Shown piece by piece: positions 45,268-53,664 of a stretch of 64,000 bases of DNA; within the stretch, counting starts at the first letter, position 1, and each line of letters opens with the position of its first letter. This DNA comes from Flavobacterium psychroterrae (GTDB lineage Bacteria; Bacteroidota; Bacteroidia; Flavobacteriales; Flavobacteriaceae), in assembly GCF_018380615.1 (NCBI RefSeq), contig NZ_JAGYVZ010000003.1:124001-188000 (forward strand), read 5' to 3'. Position numbers and translations under genes: made by a program. A model generated the notes under the pieces. That model ran no database searches and was not told the origin of the DNA. It saw only the letters and a program-made list of their open reading frames with translations.

Positions 45268-46617
45268 TTATTTCTTCACACTATCAATTATCCCTTTCAA
45301 AAACCCATTAAAATCAAATCCAGGCTCTTCTTCCTTCACTCCCATTCTCACAATTACCATATCCAGAGACGGAATAATGGCTACCATTTGTCCTTGATAT
45401 CCACTACAATAAAACATATCACGAGGAACATCCGGAAATTTTCCTCCGGCGTTTAACCAAAATTGAGCTCCGTATTTTCCATCAGAAGTATTCGTAGGCG
45501 TTGCTGTATATTTTACCCAGCTTTCATCCAGAATTTGTTCTCCGTTCCAATTTCCTTTATGCAAGTATAGTAATCCAAATTTTGACCAATCGCGAGCTGT
45601 TGCCCACGCATACGATGACCCTACAAAAGTCCCGGCCATATCCTGTTCGACAATCATCGAGTTCATTCCTATTTTATCGATTACGGCGCTGTACCAAAAA
45701 TCAAGATATTCCTGTTGCGATTTAAACTGACTTTTTAAAATTCCTGACAATAAGTTTGATGTTCCTGAGGAATAATTCCAATGTGTGTTGGGTTTAAATT
45801 CTGCCGGTTTTTCACGTTGAATTTTTGCCATATCTCCGGATTGAAAAAGCATTATTGTGGCATCACAAATTTTACTGTAATTCTCCTCCCATTCCAATCC
45901 GGAATTCATATGAAGCAAATCGTTTATCGTGATAATTTTTCGATCATCGTTTTGCCATTCGGCGATTGGTGCAGGTTTATAAATATCGATTTTTCCTTGT
46001 TTTGATAAAACTCCAAAAGCAGAATTCACTATACTTTTTGTCATCGACCAGCCCAAAATTTTACTCTCTTTATTAAAACCCGTATCGTATTGTTCCGCTA
46101 TCAATTTATCTTTATATAAAACCACGACCGCACGAGTACGTTTTGCTTTTCCTCCGTTTTTATCGAATGAATCATCAACTGCCTTTTTTAATTTCGAATA
46201 ATCAACATTGGAAAGCAATGTGTCTTTTGGCTCATTATTCCCATAAGGAAAAGGAAGATTATTGATCAATTTAGTTCGTTTTGGAAGTAAATATGATTTT
46301 GAAACATCGTAATCCTCATCAATTAAAGTTGCACCTAAGCCTTCACGATAAATTGCTTTTCTTTCTTTTAAACCATAAACCGAAGATGTTGCAAATTTCC
46401 CGGCTTCATTAATTGTATTGGATGCTAAATCCATTAGCTGAATATCATTATCTGATTTTTCAATTAATTCTTTTGTTCGATGATCTAAAAAATGACCCGA
46501 AGCAATACTTTTGGCTGAAAAGCCAGAAATTAATTCAAGCTTTGGATAAGTGGTAAATCCAAAATAAAAAACTGCAATCAATAAACCAAGCACAAGTAAT
46601 TTGATGATTTTTTTCAT
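45268..46617 (-). CDS. Serine hydrolase of the beta-lactamase/class C family, membrane-anchored
   Basis: 449 residues. An N-terminal hydrophobic anchor (about 5-22) is followed by a linker, then a class C-like domain with SxxK at S191-M-T-K194 (GWSMTKSIVN), YSS at Y282-S284 (WNYSSGTSN), and late motif CSGYQGQMVAIIPSLDMVIVRMG. Such proteins are often carboxypeptidases or esterases of unknown substrate rather than true beta-lactamases. It is on the opposite strand from suf and follows the methyltransferase, so it may be part of the same foreign insert. No resistance role is claimed. Confidence 0.88.
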   Translation of the reverse strand: MKKIIKLLVLGLLIAVFYFGFTTYPKLELISGFSAKSIASGHFLDHRTKELIEKSDNDIQLMDLASNTINEAGKFATSSVYGLKERKAIYREGLGATLIDEDYDVSKSYLLPKRTKLINNLPFPYGNNEPKDTLLSNVDYSKLKKAVDDSFDKNGGKAKRTRAVVVLYKDKLIAEQYDTGFNKESKILGWSMTKSIVNSAFGVLSKQGKIDIYKPAPIAEWQNDDRKIITINDLLHMNSGLEWEENYSKICDATIMLFQSGDMAKIQREKPAEFKPNTHWNYSSGTSNLLSGILKSQFKSQQEYLDFWYSAVIDKIGMNSMIVEQDMAGTFVGSSYAWATARDWSKFGLLYLHKGNWNGEQILDESWVKYTATPTNTSDGKYGAQFWLNAGGKFPDVPRDMFYCSGYQGQMVAIIPSLDMVIVRMGVKEEEPGFDFNGFLKGIIDSVKK

Positions 46618-46805
46618 ATTATTTACAAGATATTTTTAATGCAATATAAATAATTTATGTTCAACATTTTAACATCTAATTCAGATTCCGAATTTGTCAT
46701 ATTTATAAAACACAATTAATTTTGCAGAATAAATATATAAACCTTCTGCTGATAGCATCATAAAAGGAAATTATAGTTTTGATGGGTAAACCAATTTAGT
46801 TTTAG

Positions 46806-46813
46806 TACTTTTG
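46806..46813 (+). promoter_or_regulatory. -7 box upstream of sufS
   Basis: TACTTTTG matches TAnnTTTG exactly, 25 nt before the sufS ATG. It would let the displaced second half of the suf genes be transcribed independently. The best upstream TTG is 24 nt away, longer than usual. Confidence 0.55.
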
Positions 46814-46838
46814 TAAATAGAATTTTTCTAAATAAGAC

Positions 46839-48053
46839 ATGTTAGACATCCAAAAAATAAGAGCTGAATTTCCGATACTTTCGGAAAAAGTAAACGGAAA
46901 ACCACTGGTATATTTCGATAACGGAGCAACCTCACAAAAACCACAAATTGTGATTGACGCTGAGGCGAAATATTATCAGGAAATAAATGCCAACATTCAC
47001 CGTGGCGTTCACACATTAAGTCAATTAGCAACTGACGCATACGAGATTTCAAGGGTAAAAATCCAACATCATATTAATGCTAAGTTTTCTCACGAAGTAC
47101 TTTTTACTTCGGGAACAACACACGGAATTAATTTAGTTACTAACGGTTTTGCTTCTATTTTAAAACCTGGCGACGAAGTTATAGTTTCATCTTTAGAACA
47201 TCATAGTAATATTGTTCCGTGGCAAATGTTATGTGAGAAAACCGGAGCAACTCTTAGAGTTATTCCGATGAACCAAGATGGTGAATTGATTATGGAAGCT
47301 TTTGAAGCATTACTTTCAGAAAAAACCAAAGTTGTTACAGTAAATCATATTTCAAACGCATTAGGGATTATCAATCCTGTAAAATACATGATCGAAAAAG
47401 CACACGCTGTTGGCGCTGCAGTTTTAATTGATGGCGCACAAGCTGTTCCGCATTTAAAACCGGATGTTCAGGATTTAGATTGTGATTTTTATGCTTTTTC
47501 AGGGCACAAAATGTGCGGTCCAACCGGAACGGGGATTTTATACGGAAAAGAAGATTGGTTAAACAAATTACCTCCTTATCAGGGTGGTGGTGAAATGATT
47601 AAGGAAGTTACTTTTGAAAAAACGACTTATGCTGATCTTCCTCATAAATTTGAAGCCGGAACGCCAAATATTGCTGGCGGAATTGTTTTAGGAACTGCTG
47701 TTGATTATCTAAATAATATCGGTTTTCACAATATTCAAAAGCAGGAAGAAAAACTATTAGAACACGCTACAAAACGTTTGTTAGAAATTGAAGGTCTGAA
47801 AATTTACGGAACCGGAAAAAATAAAGCTTCGGTAGTTTCGTTTAATATTGATGGAATTCATCCTTATGACATTGGTTCAATTATTGATAAATTAGGAATT
47901 GCAGTTAGAACTGGACATCATTGTGCTCAGCCTATTATGACCTTTTTCTGTATTCCCGGAACCATTCGTGCTTCATTTTCTTTCTACAATACTATTGAGG
48001 AAATTGACGTAATGGTTGAAGCGGTTAAGAAGGCAAAAACCATGTTAAGCTAA
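46839..48053 (+). CDS. sufS: Cysteine desulfurase SufS
   Basis: 404 residues. PLP lysine is K224 (SGHKMCGPTG), with H121-H122 in SSLEHHSNIVPW and the persulfide cysteine C362 in RTGHHCAQPIM, the group II (SufS-type) active site. It takes sulfur from cysteine, leaving alanine, and passes it to SufE. It is separated from sufD by about 4.8 kb holding the R-M system and a serine hydrolase. Followed 8 nt later by a small lipoprotein gene. Confidence 0.97.
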   Translation: MLDIQKIRAEFPILSEKVNGKPLVYFDNGATSQKPQIVIDAEAKYYQEINANIHRGVHTLSQLATDAYEISRVKIQHHINAKFSHEVLFTSGTTHGINLVTNGFASILKPGDEVIVSSLEHHSNIVPWQMLCEKTGATLRVIPMNQDGELIMEAFEALLSEKTKVVTVNHISNALGIINPVKYMIEKAHAVGAAVLIDGAQAVPHLKPDVQDLDCDFYAFSGHKMCGPTGTGILYGKEDWLNKLPPYQGGGEMIKEVTFEKTTYADLPHKFEAGTPNIAGGIVLGTAVDYLNNIGFHNIQKQEEKLLEHATKRLLEIEGLKIYGTGKNKASVVSFNIDGIHPYDIGSIIDKLGIAVRTGHHCAQPIMTFFCIPGTIRASFSFYNTIEEIDVMVEAVKKAKTMLS

Positions 48054-48061
48054 AAAAAATT

Positions 48062-48487
48062 ATGAAAATATTATCTTTATTACTGCTTACTATTATTATT
48101 GGAACGAGCTGTTCAAGCCAAAAAGCAAACGATATGACAGCAACACAAATGGAATATTCTGCGGTTTCTCGTGGTTTTTACAAAAAGATAATTGTTGAAA
48201 ATAAAACAGTTTCGGTTATCAACGGCAAAAATACTGAACCGGTTAAAACCAAAATAAGTGATGCAAAATGGAAACAGATTGAAACCGAATTCTTAAAGAT
48301 TGATGTTGAGAAAATTCCAACTTTAAAAGCTCCAACCGAAAAACGTTTTTATGATGGAGCTGCAATTGGAAACTTAAAGGTAATTCAGAATCAGAAAACA
48401 TATGAAACGCAAGGTTTTGACAATGGTTATCCTCCGAAGGAAATAGAAAAATTAGTAAATTTACTTGTTGATTTTACGAAAGAATAA
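48062..48487 (+). CDS. Small lipoprotein between sufS and sufE
   Basis: 141 residues with a lipobox at TSCSS (lipid Cys about 17). The body has charged and repeat-like K/E segments and VINGKNTEPVKTKISDAKWKQIETEF and a closing FDNGYPPKEIEKLVNLLVDF. I do not recognise it. It is 8 nt after sufS and 2 nt before sufE, so it is part of this transcript, but being exported it cannot handle clusters directly. Confidence 0.8.
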   Translation: MKILSLLLLTIIIGTSCSSQKANDMTATQMEYSAVSRGFYKKIIVENKTVSVINGKNTEPVKTKISDAKWKQIETEFLKIDVEKIPTLKAPTEKRFYDGAAIGNLKVIQNQKTYETQGFDNGYPPKEIEKLVNLLVDFTKE

Positions 48488-48489
48488 TT

Positions 48490-48915
48490 ATGACAATAAA
48501 AGAGATACAAAACGAAATAATAGACGAATTTTCGATGTTCGACGATTGGATGCAACGTTATGAATACATCATCGAATTGGGAAAAAGTCTTCCGTTAATC
48601 AAAGAAGAATACAAAACTGAAGAGAATTTAATCAAAGGCTGTCAATCTAAAGTTTGGTTGCAAGGCGAACAAAATGACGATAAAATTGTTTTTACTGCAG
48701 ATAGTGATGCGATTTTAACCAAAGGAATTATTGCCATTTTAATCCGTGCTTTCTCTAATCAAAAAGCAGAAGATATTATAAACGCCGACACTCAATTTAT
48801 TGATGACATTGGATTAAAAGAACATTTGTCTGCCACTCGTGCAAATGGATTGGTATCGATGATTAAAAACATCAAAATGTACGCTTTAGCTTTTGATGCA
48901 AAAAACAAAAATTAA
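48490..48915 (+). CDS. sufE: Cysteine desulfuration protein SufE
   Basis: 141 residues. The acceptor cysteine is C51 in NLIKGCQSKVWL, the family's signature. The N-terminal EFSMFDDWMQRYEYIIELGKSLP is also typical. SufE accepts the persulfide from SufS and relays sulfur to SufB. Separated from sufT by a family 1 palindrome. Confidence 0.95.
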   Translation: MTIKEIQNEIIDEFSMFDDWMQRYEYIIELGKSLPLIKEEYKTEENLIKGCQSKVWLQGEQNDDKIVFTADSDAILTKGIIAILIRAFSNQKAEDIINADTQFIDDIGLKEHLSATRANGLVSMIKNIKMYALAFDAKNKN

Positions 48916-48919
48916 TTTT

Positions 48920-49005
48920 TCCGCCACGAATTCCACAAATTAACACGAATTAAGAATATTTATTTAGCCTAAAAATTGGTGATAATTCGTGAAATTCGTG
49001 GCAAA
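48920..49005. repeat. Family 1 palindrome between sufE and sufT
   Basis: GCCACGAATTCCACAAATTA (48923-48942) with ACACGAATTA pairs with TAATTCGTGAAATTCGTGGC (48983-49002). Loop about 30 nt. Confidence 0.8.
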
Positions 49006-49028
49006 AAAAACAAAAATAAAAAACAACA

Positions 49029-49352
49029 ATGGAACAAGAAATAGACACAAACGAATTAGGAGAATCAATTGTAAAAGTTTTAAAAAGCATTTACGACCCG
49101 GAGATTCCTGTTGATATTTACGAATTAGGATTGATTTATGACGTAATGGTAAATACTGATTATGAAGTAAAAATCCTAATGACATTAACATCCCCAAACT
49201 GTCCGGTTGCGGAAAGTTTACCAAGAGAAGTAGAAGAAAAAGTAAAAACAATAGAACACATAAAAGATGTTGATGTTGAGATTACTTTTGATCCGCCTTG
49301 GAGTAAAGATTTAATGAGCGAAGAAGCAAAATTAGAATTAGGAATGCTTTAA
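49029..49352 (+). CDS. sufT: Fe-S assembly protein of the MIP18/DUF59 family (SufT-type)
   Basis: 107 residues. Family motif SIYDPEIPVDIYELGLIYDV and the later LTSPNCPVAESLPREVEEKV, with a single cysteine (NCPV) that is the conserved one. Members help deliver Fe-S clusters. It follows sufE in this gene set, 113 nt downstream. Confidence 0.92.
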   Translation: MEQEIDTNELGESIVKVLKSIYDPEIPVDIYELGLIYDVMVNTDYEVKILMTLTSPNCPVAESLPREVEEKVKTIEHIKDVDVEITFDPPWSKDLMSEEAKLELGML

Positions 49353-49354
49353 TT

Positions 49355-49424
49355 AGTCATAAAGTCGAAAGTCATAAAGTCTTAATAACAAACTTTATGA
49401 CTTTCGACATTCGACTTTAAGACT
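49355..49424. repeat. Family 4 (AAAGTC) palindrome, no gene inside
   Basis: AGTCATAAAGTCGAAAGTCA (49355-49374) with TAAAGTCTT pairs with AACTTTATGACTTTCGAC (49391-49408) and TTCGACTTTAAGACTT. It is the empty counterpart of the arms around the gene at 40181. Confidence 0.75.
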
Positions 49425-49431
49425 TCATATA

Positions 49432-49941
49432 ATGGAAGAAATTATCAATAAAGTTGCCAATAGTGCCTTAGAAGTTTTTGATCTTGAGGATTATTATCCT
49501 AAAGGAATGCGTGTACAAATTGACATTTCGCAATGGCTTTTAGAAGGTTTTCTATTAAAAGAAAAAGACTTTAGAGAACATCTCAAAAACCACGATTGGT
49601 CACAATATCAAGATCAGTACGTGGCTGTCAATTGCAGTACAGATGCAATCGTTCCTGCCTGGTCTTCGATTTTAGTTGCGATTCAATTAGCTCCTTACGC
49701 AAAAAAAGTTGTTAACGGGACTATAGAAGATTTAGATGCCTCTTTGTATGAAGAACTTTTAGGCAATCTTGACTATTCAGAATATAAAGGCAAACCTGTT
49801 ATTATTAAAGGCTGTTCAAAAAAACCAGTTCCTACCAGAGCTTATATTTTGGCCGCTACTTATTTGCAGCCTTTTGCAAGAAGCATTATGTATGGAGAAG
49901 CTTGTTCAGCAGTACCTTTATACAAAGAAGCTAAGAAATAA
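49432..49941 (+). CDS. DUF2480 family protein
   Basis: 169 residues, no signal peptide. Typical DUF2480 features: LEDYYPKGMRVQIDISQWLLEGFLLKEKDFREHL and QYVAVNCSTDAIVPAWSSILVAIQLAPYAKKVVNGTIEDLD, ending with IIKGCSKKPVPTRAYILAATYLQPFARSIMYGEACSAVPLYK. The GCSKKPVP segment with other cysteines might bind metal, but this is not shown. In Flavobacteria these genes often sit beside suf genes, as here. Function unknown. Confidence 0.85.
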   Translation: MEEIINKVANSALEVFDLEDYYPKGMRVQIDISQWLLEGFLLKEKDFREHLKNHDWSQYQDQYVAVNCSTDAIVPAWSSILVAIQLAPYAKKVVNGTIEDLDASLYEELLGNLDYSEYKGKPVIIKGCSKKPVPTRAYILAATYLQPFARSIMYGEACSAVPLYKEAKK

Positions 49942-49986
49942 CTTTCTTTTAGAGTCAATAATTCCAAACCTTATAACGGTTTTTAG

Positions 49987-49994
49987 TATATTTG
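49987..49994 (+). promoter_or_regulatory. -7 box upstream of the DUF3078 gene
   Basis: TATATTTG is an exact TAnnTTTG match, 26 nt before the ATG at 50020. Confidence 0.55.
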
Positions 49995-50019
49995 TTCTTA
50001 CACATTTAAACTATATACC

Positions 50020-50970
50020 ATGAGAAAGCTAACGTTATTACTTTTTATTTTAGCGAACTTAACTTTTGTTCAAGCCCAAAATTCAGAAAAAGAATTAATT
50101 CAGAATACTGAAAAAGCAGTAAAGAAAATAAACGATACTATTGAAGGGGAAGGTTGGAAAGCAAAAGGAACAGTTTCTCTTTTACTAAACCAATCTAGCT
50201 TTAATAATTGGATTGCCGGTGGTGAAGACAGTTTCTCAGGAACTTTGGGGATCAACTATGATTTCAATTATAAAAAAGACGATATTACCTGGGATAATAA
50301 AGTTTTAGCTTCTTACGGACTTTTACAAACTAAAAATGCCGACTATGAAAAAAAGACTGATGACCGTCTGGAATTCAATTCCATTGTAGGAAAAAGAGCT
50401 TTTGGTCAATGGTATTATTCTTATTTCCTGAATTTCAGAACTCAATTTTCAACGGGCTATTTGTACGGAAAAGATGAGAACGGAAAAGAAATCAGAACCG
50501 AAAATACACAATTCATGTCTCCGGGTTATCTCACGACCGGTCCCGGTATTTATTGGACTAAAGACGATAATCTGAAGATAAATTTTGCTCCTCTAACTTC
50601 TAAATTTACTTTTGTTGACGGTGCTTATACATCAGGAATCGATCAGGCTACTGGTTTACCATATGTTGATGGAGATTACTTTGGCGTAGATGCTAACAAA
50701 ACTATGCGTTACGAATTGGGTTTCTATGCTTCTGTTTATTACAAATTGGCGATAATGACGAACGTAACTGCCGAAAATACCTTGAATCTTTATTCTAACT
50801 ATTTAGAAGATCCACAAAATGTAGATATCAATTATTCCTTGAATATTATCATGAAAGTAAACAAATTTTTATCTGCTAATTTATCTTTTCAAACGATTTA
50901 TGATGACAATGCTTTTAGTGGTTTTCAAACCAGAGAAGTATTTGGGTTAGGGGTTAATTTCGGATTCTAA
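50020..50970 (+). CDS. DUF3078 family outer-membrane-like protein
   Basis: 316 residues. A signal peptide ends about residue 19 (LTFVQAQN). The N-terminal half has the DUF3078 hallmark WKAKGTVSLLLNQSSFNNWIAGGEDSFSGTLGINYDF. The rest alternates hydrophobic and polar residues as in beta barrels and ends in F (VFGLGVNFGF), the outer-membrane barrel signature. Function unknown; it is likely an outer-membrane protein. It is 78 nt after the DUF2480 gene with its own -7 box. Confidence 0.85.
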   Translation: MRKLTLLLFILANLTFVQAQNSEKELIQNTEKAVKKINDTIEGEGWKAKGTVSLLLNQSSFNNWIAGGEDSFSGTLGINYDFNYKKDDITWDNKVLASYGLLQTKNADYEKKTDDRLEFNSIVGKRAFGQWYYSYFLNFRTQFSTGYLYGKDENGKEIRTENTQFMSPGYLTTGPGIYWTKDDNLKINFAPLTSKFTFVDGAYTSGIDQATGLPYVDGDYFGVDANKTMRYELGFYASVYYKLAIMTNVTAENTLNLYSNYLEDPQNVDINYSLNIIMKVNKFLSANLSFQTIYDDNAFSGFQTREVFGLGVNFGF

Positions 50971-50984
50971 TTCAAAGGCTGCCT

Positions 50985-51232
50985 AAAAATTTACCGCTAA
51001 GTCTAAGATTTTTAGCTGGGCTGAAATAATCTCTTCGTGAAATTAAGAAATTTCAACTTAAAAATTAACTTTACAAACATAGAAGCACGCAAATATTTTT
51101 TATATGCAAGGTTTTATAAAAACACAAAGTTCGCAAAGCTGGATGTTGAACCAGCTTTGCGAACTTCGTGTTTTCTAAACTTACTGCAAAATAAAAATCT
51201 TAGCACTCTTTGCGGTAAAAATTTTTATTTAT
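50985..51232. repeat. Family 3 nested palindrome between the DUF3078 and hflX genes
   Basis: Outer arms TACCGCTAAGTCTAAGATTT (50991-51010) and AAAAATCTTAGCACTCTTTG with CGGTAAAAA (about 51193-51222). Inner arms AAAAACACAAAGTTCGCAAA (51118-51137) with GCTGG and AGCTTTGCGAACTTCGTGTT (about 51154-51173). It lies where two convergent genes meet and may serve as a bidirectional terminator. Confidence 0.7.
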
Positions 51233-52473
51233 TCCTCATCATCTTGTTCTTCTTCTTTCTCGATTGCATCTTTATAATCCGGATACAAAAATTTATTATA
51301 CGGGAATCTGGTGATATGAATCTGACGAACTGCTTCGTAAACCACTTCTCTGAATTCCTCAAAATTTTCTTTTTGTGTAGCCGAAATAAACAATGCTTTG
51401 CTTTGACCAACATTACTCATCCAGGTTTGTTTCCATTCCTCAAGTGTATAATGTTTTCTTGTTTTTTCGGTAATCAAATCATCCTCGTCAATTGTCAAAT
51501 GTTTGTAGGCATCAATTTTATTAAAAACCATAATAGTTGGCTTGTCATTACTTTTGATTTCTAACAAAGTCTTATTTACGGACTCAATATGATCTTCAAA
51601 ATCAGGATGTGAAATATCTACAACATGCAATAGCAAATCGGCTTCACGAACTTCATCAAGCGTACTTTTAAAAGAATCTACCAATTGTGTTGGCAATTTT
51701 CTAATAAAACCTACGGTATCTGATAATAAAAATGGCAAGTTTTTAATTACCACTTTTCGAACCGTTGTATCAAGAGTTGCGAATAATTTATTCTCAACAA
51801 AAACATCACTTTTACCAACTGCATTCATTAATGTCGATTTCCCAACATTTGTATATCCTACAAGAGCCACACGAACCATTGCGCCGCGATTACTGCGCTG
51901 CACGCCCATTTGTTTGTCGATAGTTTTTATCTTCTCTTTTAATAATGCAATACGGTCACGAACAATACGTCTGTCTGTTTCAATCTCAGTTTCACCAGGT
52001 CCACGCATTCCAATACCACCTTTTTGACGCTCAAGGTGAGTCCACATACCAGAAAGTCTAGGCAATAAATATTGACATTGCGCTAATTCTACTTGCGTTC
52101 TTGCATAAGATGTTTCGGCTCTCTGAGCAAAAATATCCAGAATAAGGTGCGTCCTGTCTAAGATTTTACAATCTATAATTTTAGATATATTTTTTTGCTG
52201 AGATGGTGATAATTCATCATCAAAAACTAAAGTCGATATGTCGTTTTCTTTTACAAAAAGATTTATTTCCTCAATTTTCCCTGTTCCAACAAAAGTCTTA
52301 GGATTTGGGCGTTCCATTTTTTGAGAAAAGCGTTTTATAACTTCACCGCCAGCGGTAAAAGTCAAAAACTCTAATTCATCAAGATATTCGTTAAGTTTTT
52401 CTTCACTTTGATTTTGAGTTACAATACCAACAATAGCAGTTCTCTCAAAATTTATAATTTCTTTTTCTATCAT
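51229..52473 (-). CDS. hflX: GTPase HflX
   Basis: 414 residues. The N-terminal HflX domain is recognisable (TFVGTGKIEEINLFVKEND, LDRTHLILDIFAQRAETSYARTQVELAQCQYLLPRLSGMW, GGIGMRGPGETEIETDRR). The G domain carries G1 GYTNVGKST, G3 DTVGFIRKLP and G4 NKID. A short acidic tail (EEEQDDEE) ends it. HflX binds ribosomes and rescues or splits stalled 70S particles under stress. The gene is convergent with DUF3078 and has its own promoter. Confidence 0.97.
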   Translation of the reverse strand: MIEKEIINFERTAIVGIVTQNQSEEKLNEYLDELEFLTFTAGGEVIKRFSQKMERPNPKTFVGTGKIEEINLFVKENDISTLVFDDELSPSQQKNISKIIDCKILDRTHLILDIFAQRAETSYARTQVELAQCQYLLPRLSGMWTHLERQKGGIGMRGPGETEIETDRRIVRDRIALLKEKIKTIDKQMGVQRSNRGAMVRVALVGYTNVGKSTLMNAVGKSDVFVENKLFATLDTTVRKVVIKNLPFLLSDTVGFIRKLPTQLVDSFKSTLDEVREADLLLHVVDISHPDFEDHIESVNKTLLEIKSNDKPTIMVFNKIDAYKHLTIDEDDLITEKTRKHYTLEEWKQTWMSNVGQSKALFISATQKENFEEFREVVYEAVRQIHITRFPYNKFLYPDYKDAIEKEEEQDDEE

Positions 52474-52489
52474 AGCTTTGAATAAGGTG

Positions 52490-52497
52490 CAAATTTA
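52490..52497 (-). promoter_or_regulatory. -7 box of hflX
   Basis: On the minus strand TAAATTTG matches TAnnTTTG exactly, 17 nt upstream of the hflX ATG at 52473. Confidence 0.55.
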
Positions 52498-52662
52498 ATG
52501 ATTTGTAAGGTACTAACGCTTATAGAATTTCTTTTTTAAGTTCTATTTAGAAAAATTAGTATTGCTGTAAAAAACTAACCATTTAGAAATTATGAATTGT
52601 TAGGGTTTAATCTTCACAAAACTTAATATCTAAATGGTTTCAAGTACTTAAAATGACGATTT

Positions 52663-53529
52663 TTACTCGTAAATAAAAGATTTTTCTGTTTTTACAATTC
52701 CGTTTTCTTCGATTTGTGAACAAGAAATAGGATAGTTTAATTTATTGTATTTGAATTTTCTGCTCACACCAACTAAAACTGTAGATGATGGGCTAAAGTT
52801 CATTTCATTATTATAGGAGATCGCTTCAAAACTAAACTCTTCTTCATGATAAGAAATCATTGGTACAATTATTTTGTAATTATCACCAAACAAGCTTTGA
52901 ACAATTAGTTGGTCTACAGATTTTTTATCATCAAAAGTATATGTTTTAGATATTTTATCTCCTACAAGACCTTTGTGCTTTATAACATTGTCATTAACGT
53001 AAACATATTCTATTTTACCAATAATAGCTTTGTTTCTATCTCTTGATGTACGTCGAACAATGATTCCATTTTCGACAATATATTCGATATCATCAACTAA
53101 ATTCTGGTGATTGGTACTCTTTTTAGTAATTACTTTTACTCTTGCTCCTTCATAGCCAAAAGTTACAGTTTTAGTAATGTAGTCATTACCTTCCTGATAT
53201 TTCTTTACAAATTTTATAATGTTGTTATCCGCATCATAAGTATAGTTTACAACTTCTTTCCAGTCGCTTCCAATCTTATCTTTTACGGTCATGTCAAGCA
53301 ATCCTTTTGTATTGTAAAAAAAATGCTGAACAACATCAGATGTGGTAATCGTTTGTATTTTTCCGTCTTTAAAAACAACTGTTTTATTTACAATTTCACC
53401 ATCTTTTGAGTTTTGGTAATTTGTTTTTACAATATTAATTTGTTTTAATCTAACAGGTGCATTTTGATCCTGGCTGTGCAATAAGCATGGAAAAACCATC
53501 ATCATGATGGCAATAAAGTAGGTTTTCAT
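52663..53529 (-). CDS. Secreted protein of unknown function
   Basis: 288 residues from ATG 53529 (MKTYFIAIMMMVFPCLLHSQD); an in-frame ATG at 53556 would add nine residues before the signal peptide and is not preferred. After the signal peptide the sequence is a series of beta-strand-like segments with repeated Y-x-Y-D/N-x patterns (NYTYDADNNIIKFVKK, FFYNTKGLLDMTVKD, IEYVYVNDN, KFKYNKLN) resembling the short repeats seen in YD/RHS-type or DUF-type proteins. No enzyme motif is visible. No operon partners, as it is separated from the DUF5689 gene by 135 nt. Confidence 0.75.
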   Translation of the reverse strand: MKTYFIAIMMMVFPCLLHSQDQNAPVRLKQINIVKTNYQNSKDGEIVNKTVVFKDGKIQTITTSDVVQHFFYNTKGLLDMTVKDKIGSDWKEVVNYTYDADNNIIKFVKKYQEGNDYITKTVTFGYEGARVKVITKKSTNHQNLVDDIEYIVENGIIVRRTSRDRNKAIIGKIEYVYVNDNVIKHKGLVGDKISKTYTFDDKKSVDQLIVQSLFGDNYKIIVPMISYHEEEFSFEAISYNNEMNFSPSSTVLVGVSRKFKYNKLNYPISCSQIEENGIVKTEKSFIYE

Positions 53530-53664
53530 ATTTTTGTATCGATTTGGGGTGACCAAAATACAAAATTCAATTAAATTTTAACAGTTTAAAACTTAAAAAC
53601 AATATACTATTAAATTATCATCTAAAAATCAGCACTTTAATTTCATTTTTAAAAATTGAATGCG

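Noticed and set aside
51037..51564. 175-residue plus-strand frame
   Set aside because: It is rich in F, C and N and lies over the family 3 palindrome and antisense to hflX; it is a shadow.
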